From: Strongylocentrotus pallidus
Taxonomy: Eukaryota; Echinodermata; Echinoidea; Camarodonta; Strongylocentrotidae
Direction: 5' to 3'
DNA length: 20,581 nt
Assembly: GCA_030265145.1 (NCBI GenBank)
Contig: JARBES010000123.1
Coordinates: forward strand, 1,289,102 to 1,309,682
Shown: in pieces, positions 18,151-20,581 of the stretch
Position numbering within the stretch: the stretch's first letter is position 1
How the letters are laid out: the number at the start of each line of letters is the position of its first letter
Notes under the pieces: generated by a model
What the model saw: only the letters and a program-made list of their open reading frames with translations
What the model was told of the DNA's origin: nothing
Database searches by the model: none
Program-made: the position numbers and the translations under genes

Positions 18151-18273
18151 CAACTTTTTTGGATGGATGATTTAAAAAAACAACTAAGGATGAAGGCCTG
18201 AAAAAATGTAAGATGTCAGGTTCAACATTGTTGGACAAATCCTTCTATCCAGAATTCACTGATATGAACTTCA

Positions 18274-18633
18274 GAACAGTGTAACAGAGTGTTGAGTTAA
18301 CATTGCTCTGAACAGTGTCACAGAGTGTTGAGTTAACACTGCTCTGAACAGTGTTACAGAGTGTTGAGTTAACACTGCTCTGAACCTTGTTACAGAGTGT
18401 TGAGTTAACAATGCTCTGTAGAGTGTAACAGAGTGTCGAGTTAACATTACTCAGAACAGTGTTACAGAGTGTTGAGTTAACAATGCCCAGAACAGTGTAA
18501 CAGAGTGTTGAGTTAACACTGCTCTGAACAGTGTTACAGAGTGTCGAGTTAACATTACTCAGAACAGTGTTACAGAGTGTTGAGTTAACACTGCTCTGAA
18601 CAGTGTTACATAGTGTTGAGTTAACATGGCTCT
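18274..18633 (-). repeat. 36-bp minisatellite, 10 copies in exact register
   Basis: Ten units of 36 bp are spaced without any indel, based on GAACAGTGTTACAGAGTGTT followed by GAGTTAACACTGCTCT. Each unit contains GTTAAC and an inverted pair AGTGTT/AACACT. As 36 is divisible by three, one minus-strand frame stays open through all copies and reads VNSTLCNTVQSS-like repeats; that is expected by chance. It lies in the probable 3' UTR of the gene ending at 18696. Confidence 0.95.
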
Positions 18634-18695
18634 GAAAGTGAAGGACATATGTACTCTGAAGATTAAATACAAGCTTAAAATATATTAAACAGCCA

Positions 18696-18794
18696 TCAGT
18701 GTTCTGGCTTTCTTTTGATGAATTTATCCAATCGTTTCTGTAAATGCGTGTTTGAAGTCTCCATCTCCTCGATTTTCTCCCGTAATACTCGGAG
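18696..18794 (-). CDS. Last coding exon of an unidentified coiled-coil protein
   Basis: After an excellent acceptor (TTCTTTTCTTTTCAG) the minus strand reads LRVLREKIEEMETS, NTHLQKRLDKFIK, RKPEH and stop. Hydrophobic residues at heptad-like spacing (L, L, I, M, L, L, F) and many charged residues indicate the end of a coiled coil. The stop is followed by AT-rich sequence and a minisatellite, as expected for a 3' UTR. Upstream exons should lie to the right, but I could not identify any up to 20581. I do not recognise the family. A different reading frame would run into the minisatellite, but the coiled-coil frame is more convincing. Confidence 0.65.
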   Translation of the reverse strand, partial: LRVLREKIEEMETSNTHLQKRLDKFIKRKPEH

Positions 18795-19079
18795 CTGAAA
18801 AGAAAAGAAAATAACAACAGTACATTAAGCTGTGATAATGATGATGACTTATTCACAATATATAATGTACATCAAAGCTCTTTAACCGTTTGTATGCTTT
18901 GGTTGACAAATGGGACAACCATTAGATTGTCCCAGTAGACTTCTGTCACACATACTGTTTGTATGTAGAATAAACTCCAAACATGTAGCAGTCAATGACT
19001 TAACAATTGACTACTCTTAAAGCGATACCGAACTGATGAACTTTCTGCCCCTTGGTACTGTTTAATGCACAGCGCCATC

Positions 19080-19195
19080 TCATGGTCAACTTGCCAACAA
19101 TGCCACTTTCCGCTTCGCAGACAGAGGATTTGAATCGAGAACCAACTGTATAGCTAGGGAAGCAGGGAGTTACGGAACCACACTGCTACAGCTGA
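19080..19195 (-). mobile_element. Probable tRNA-derived SINE (minus strand)
   Basis: The minus strand carries an A-box-like TAGCAGTGTGG (19178-19188) and a B-box-like GATTCAAATCC (19126-19136) at tRNA-like spacing, in a stretch richer in GC than its surroundings. The sequence does not fold as a full tRNA. The 3' limit is uncertain. Confidence 0.5.
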
Positions 19196-19204
19196 CCCGA
19201 GAGG

Positions 19205-19410
19205 GCACTAGAAGGGATTCCTTGGCAGAGCCATCTACATGTATACACAGAGTTTGGCCAACCCGGTTTGAGTTGGACACAATATGGTGACTACTGCTTT
19301 GTTGGGCAAGCACAAAACAAAAGAATTTACGGCATGTTGTGACCCAGTGAAAACAAGTTGGCCAAACTCTGTATATAGATGGCTCTGTTTCGTAGTAGTG
19401 CTTCTAGTAC
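19205..19410 (+). mobile_element. MITE with long terminal inverted repeats
   Basis: The left arm GCACTAGAAG ... CAGAGCCATCTACATGTATA ... CAGAGTTTGGCCAAC is repeated inverted at the right: GTTGGCCAAACTCTG ... TATATAGATGGCTCTG ... CTTCTAGTAC. The arms are about 57 bp with an imperfect outer part. The interior is about 90 bp and non-coding. It may start inside or directly beside the preceding SINE. Confidence 0.8.
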
Positions 19411-20581
19411 AGTATGGCACACATATATAAAACTATTAACAATTACCACATCTTTTCATTTAATAACATCTTTCAATTCCGTTATTTAATCTACAAGTAT
19501 CTACCAAATATTTTCAACAAAAACTATTGAGCGTATATCACCACAATAACCTACAGGAAAGGCATATCTAGAGCTGAGTCGACTCCACATGCATACCCAG
19601 GTTACACAAAAATATAACTGAAAGATTTTAAAATCGAGGGTAAACCAGTCTACAAAAACCTCATTATTTTTAAATGGCCTTGATCAAAACATTTGAATTT
19701 GAATTGAAAATAGAAATTTTGAGTATATTTTGTTTATTTGATTGTGTAAATGTAGAGTCACTGATAACAGGATACCTGAATATTCAAAGAAATTTATTTT
19801 TCAAACTCATGAAGTATGATGTACATTACTCTATCCAGAAAAAAATTAACTATTCTATCCCACACAGAATAGCTAAAACTGAAAACTACGTCTGCATGAT
19901 TGTGACCAAATGTTGGGGGAGAGAGAAAGTAAAGAAAAAGCAAATTAACCAGCTGATAAAGCTACTACATTTAATAATGACATGAACATATTGTTTGCAA
20001 TGATCAAATAACTTTTCTTACAAAGGTCAATACTGTCCAAAGAGAGAGAGAGAATATTGTGTAGCAAACACCTTGGAGAAGCAACTGAAACATGCAAAGT
20101 CTTCTAATAAGCCACCAAGATACTAACGAGCATCATAGTCCAACTAGCCTTCAACGAGCCCCCAAAGCATGACCAAAGCAGCGGGTTTGTGATTGGCTGA
20201 TCACATAATGGGAACAGTTAGGACCCTTGTAATTTTAAAAGCACCCCCTGGATAATCTATACACCATTCCATTATCACGACCAGACACTATTAAAGCCCT
20301 GATACTACACTAAATGAAAGTTGGCTCCTCCTTGCATTTTGTTATCTTATTGCAAAAACAGATCTTGACAATTTCTACACCTTTCCCCAAAATAAACAAG
20401 GAATGGAGGAACACAAAATGGGGGAGAATACCCTATAAAAAAATATGAGCCCTTCACCATACCAAAATAAAAATCCATCTATAGCTGATTGAACCAAGTA
20501 AGATACTTGTTACCTACAAATGGAAAGCCATTTCTTTAAATGGTGGCTAGAAAACTTTGCATGTGTCAGGATCGCCTTCCT
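19411..20581. other. Right-end sequence without recognised gene
   Basis: The sequence is AT-rich with a short GA run at about 20041-20052. An open frame of 103 codons (19674-19985, plus strand) is lysine/isoleucine-rich and looks like chance. It may be an intron of the gene whose last exon is at 18696-18794, but I see no convincing exon. Confidence 0.4.

Noticed and set aside
18274-18633. CRISPR-like array
   Set aside because: The units are directly adjacent with no unique spacers, in an animal genome; it is a minisatellite.
18245-18856. 203-codon minus-strand frame with VNSTLC repeats as a secreted repeat protein
   Set aside because: The frame stays open because the repeat unit is 36 bp. 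Its upstream part overlaps the coiled-coil exon in a different frame and crosses that exon's splice acceptor.

Overview
The window looks like animal nuclear DNA, most likely from a marine invertebrate deuterostome. An echinoderm such as a sea urchin is my best guess, with moderate confidence. The reasons are short coding exons separated by AT-rich introns with GT-AG borders, one AT-AC (U12-type) intron, palindromic GGGCCCTGTTTCATAAAAC-type MITEs, tRNA-derived SINEs with CA-rich tails, many microsatellites, and no bacterial gene organisation. A run of exactly 100 N (10474-10573) marks an assembly gap.

The main gene lies on the minus strand from 12974 to the left edge. It encodes the motor domain of a kinesin-3 family protein most like KIF28 / C. 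elegans KLP-6. I could place exons 1 to 11, which join in frame at every junction into 372 residues from [14 protein letters not shown], through the P-loop GQTGSGKS, switch I NMNATSSR and switch II DLAGSE, to the neck-proximal [11 protein letters not shown]. The rest (in relatives an FHA domain, coiled coil and tail) lies beyond position 1.

The most interesting part is the 5' end. Exon 1 and exon 2 are separated by a clear U12-type AT-AC intron with donor ATATCCTTTT, branch site TCCTTAAC and acceptor CAC. The block carrying them occurs twice in the same orientation (about 6568-9242 and 10650-13682), on either side of the N gap. Both exon 2 copies are intact, with the U12 branch site and AC acceptor in front and a U2-type GT donor behind. 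Only the exon 1 copy at 12933-12974 keeps the U12 donor; the copy at 8518-8559 has lost it and runs into a stop. If the duplication is real, the two exon 2 copies can be used only one at a time, because a U2 donor cannot be joined to a U12 acceptor. If it is an uncollapsed second haplotype, the window shows two alleles, one with a broken exon 1 donor.

Between the two copies (9243-10473) are a tRNA-derived SINE and the 3' end of a LINE running into the gap. Transposon insertions present in only one copy give clean filled/empty site comparisons. The introns of the kinesin gene also hold two copies of one palindromic MITE, a second MITE family, a SINE and two decayed partial copies of exon 8.

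From 13683 to about 18144 I see no recognisable gene, only AT-rich sequence and microsatellites. At 18696-18794 (minus) lies the last coding exon of a second, unidentified gene. It encodes a coiled-coil C-terminus, and its likely 3' UTR contains a perfectly phased 10 x 36-bp minisatellite. The right end holds a SINE, a MITE with long inverted repeats and unidentified AT-rich sequence.
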